Positions 63,241-64,000 of a stretch of 64,000 nt of DNA are shown here, in pieces. The first letter of the stretch is position 1, and each line of letters starts with the position of its first letter. The translations under genes and the position numbers were made by a program. The stretch is from Tubulanus polymorphus (taxonomy: Eukaryota; Nemertea; Palaeonemertea; Tubulaniformes; Tubulanidae): NCBI RefSeq assembly GCF_964204645.1, contig NC_134026.1, positions 9,249,450-9,313,449 on the forward strand. Reading direction: 5' to 3'. The notes beneath the pieces were generated by a model. It was not told where the DNA came from. It did not search any database and saw only the letters and a list, made by a program, of their open reading frames with translations.

Positions 63241-64000
63241 ATTACACTGTTTATATTTACACCGTGGTTTCTTATGAGTTTACAGCAGGCTAAGTAAAAA
63301 AAATGGTAACAGGTAAAACTCCCCCCAGTAAACCCCCCCCCCGAATTTGATATAACAGCAAAATTCAATAAAATTTTTCAATATTCTTATCTTGAAAAAC
63401 TTGAATAGTTTTCAAAAATTTCAAATTTTCCGTGGTGTTTTGCACAATATTCGCCTTGGATAATCTGTGACTTTTACCAAGGAACGTGCAAAAATGACAT
63501 TATTCTACGAGTTTTATCAAGCAACATGCATAAAAGATAAAAGATGATATTATTGTAGTTTTGAAAAATTTCTATGAAGAAATCTAGTGTAAAAGTAGCA
63601 TCAAAACATCTATGTACCCAAAACATCAATGTACCCTATAATAATAAGTTTGATAGAAAACTGCATTTGGGGGTATTTTTACCAGGGGGTATTTTTATCT
63701 GAGAGGATTTTAACCGTATAGATTTTATACCGGTGTTCTAGTGTCAGAAAAGCGGGGGGGGGGGGGGGTTCCTACAGCACTGTTGAGTACGTTTTACAAT
63801 GCCGTATTGGCAGAAAGTGGTAGTTTAATGATAACCTTAAGTTATATATCACAATAATATGTTCACAAAAGTAACAGGTAAAAATCCCTCCGATAAATAT
63901 CCCACGGTAATAATTCCCCGGTAAAAATTCCCCTAGGTAAAAATCCCCTGCCAAAAATCTCCCAAATTTCACAGCAGATTCAATGAAATACTTCAATATT
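63241..64000. repeat. Degenerate GGTAAAAATCCCC repeats and a distant direct duplication
   Basis: The word GGTAAAAATCCCC and variants occur at 63314-63345 and five to six times at 63877-63965; an inverted form (GGGGGTATTTTTACC) is at 63668-63700. The text after each plus-strand cluster (CAGCAAAATTCAATAAAATTTTTCAATATT, seen as landmarks CAGCAAAATTCAAT and CAGCAGATTCAATG) is shared, so two related units lie about 570 bp apart. A run of 13-14 G is at 63752-63768. No gene. Confidence 0.6.

Overview
The window is metazoan nuclear DNA. It has spliced genes with GT-AG introns, animal-only gene families (mib1, ASTE1, CIB1, CIMIP2C, TMED, MACPF-ApeC, rhodopsin-like receptors), much diverged transposon debris and long AT-rich introns. 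No bacterial or organellar gene organisation is visible. The MACPF-ApeC (apextrin-type) gene, the lineage-specific single-exon receptors and the many copies of the octamer TAGGCCTA point to a marine invertebrate bilaterian. I cannot decide between a spiralian and an ambulacrarian from sequence alone. All exon calls come from reading splice sites, reading phase and protein similarity by eye.

Layout: 1-6.7 kb holds the 5' two thirds of mindbomb 1 (minus strand, eleven exons, running off the left edge). 7.8-8.7 kb is a single-exon GPCR (minus). 9.9-11.1 kb is a graveyard with a broken non-LTR reverse transcriptase and a Harbinger-like transposase fragment. 13.3-15.0 kb is a 40-bp minisatellite built from four related decamers. 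15.3-21.1 kb is a complete seven-exon CIB1-like EF-hand gene (plus), including a GC-AG intron. 27.0-29.6 kb holds the 5' part of the ciliary protein gene CIMIP2C (minus), next to a MITE-like element. 31.0-36.2 kb is a complete eleven-exon secreted MACPF-ApeC gene (plus). 37.7-39.8 kb is ASTE1, an XPG-like nuclease (minus, one coding exon). 42.1-46.9 kb is a p24/TMED gene whose last recognisable exon is frameshifted and whose introns are packed with transposons. 47-53.5 kb is a receptor cluster with two intact paralogues and two broken copies. 54.3-57.1 kb is a type II membrane glycosyltransferase (minus, two exons). 57.1-64 kb has no convincing gene but several structured repeats.

The most interesting system is a transposon family seen at 43.9-46.8 kb and again at 61.8 kb. 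Termini of the type TACGGA(A)GC, identical 6-bp target-site duplications at three insertions, and subterminal stretches made of short self-complementary words link long palindromic non-coding elements to a 1,056-bp element that encodes an integrase-type (DDE) domain. The coding copy looks damaged: its third catalytic acid appears to be lysine and its C-terminus is out of frame. Still, it identifies the likely kind of enzyme that moved the palindromes.

Other notable points are a 35-bp tandem array that appears to have grown out of the N-terminal codons of a receptor pseudogene, and a pair of inverted modules with hammerhead-ribozyme-like cores, as in Penelope-like retroelements.
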